Assembly (NCBI RefSeq): GCF_932526225.1
Contig: NC_064048.1
Span: 5,130,627-5,190,626, forward strand
DNA from: Nematostella vectensis
Taxonomy: Eukaryota > Cnidaria > Anthozoa > Actiniaria > Edwardsiidae
Reading direction: 5' to 3'
Length of the DNA: 60,000 nucleotides
This document shows, in pieces, positions 59,894-60,000 of the stretch. How positions within the stretch are numbered: the first letter of the stretch is position 1; each line of letters begins with the position of its first letter. The position numbers were made by a program, and so were the translations under genes. The notes below the pieces were generated by a model that saw nothing but the letters and a program-made list of their open reading frames with translations, made no database searches and had not been told where the DNA came from.

Positions 59894-60000
59894 CAGCCAA
59901 AATTCCACTTTCGGTTCTCAATAGACGTGCTATTTGTAGACTATAAACTAGATCACTCTGGTATGTCATCAATCAATAAGTCAAACTTTTGTGTAGCCAA

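Overview
The window is eukaryotic and most likely from an early-branching animal, probably a cnidarian such as a sea anemone. The reasons are GT-AG introns, an HSPA14-type Hsp70 relative, a single-exon class A GPCR, a BEN-domain protein, AT-rich intergenic DNA packed with short inverted-repeat transposons, and a DDE transposon with long TIRs. The species is an inference. Few genes are present, and most of the 60 kb is repeats and unrecognised intergenic DNA.

Layout. 1-3463 (minus): a long uninterrupted coding region for a protein-primed family B DNA polymerase of the Polinton/Maverick-adintovirus type. It carries an embedded HNH (endonuclease VII-like) module and is cut by the left edge. 3554-4042: a short tandem repeat followed by a promoter-like stretch (NRF-1 palindrome, CCAAT boxes) that probably starts a plus-strand transcript. 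5300-6496: a BEN-domain gene with a Thr-rich minisatellite; an in-frame stop makes its integrity doubtful. 8650-11730: the last five exons of an HSPA14-like gene, preceded by about six tandem copies of its own splice-acceptor/exon-start segment; the N-terminal exons are not seen. 13613-14638 (minus): an intact class A GPCR, with a decayed copy of its 3' end at 15648-15760.

16-47 kb is essentially a gene desert. It holds several families of TIR/foldback MITEs, some nested, a tRNA-like SINE, tandem duplications and microsatellites. One candidate exon on each strand lies at 47.3-47.6 kb.

47835-54874 is a 28-bp satellite array, open in all three plus-strand frames and showing higher-order structure. 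It is interrupted by a 2.17-kb Tc1/mariner-IS630-type transposon (49764-51930) with roughly 440-bp TIRs and a TA target duplication. The empty target sequence survives in neighbouring satellite units. At the right edge, 59038-59802 holds the first two exons of a 2-oxoglutarate/Fe(II) oxygenase of the IPNS-like family, which runs out of the window.

How the genes relate: there is no operon or pathway link. HSPA14, the GPCR, the BEN gene and the oxygenase are independent host genes. The polymerase and the DDE transposase belong to mobile elements. The most notable structures are the viral-like polymerase, the duplicated splice acceptor, and the satellite with its dated insertion.
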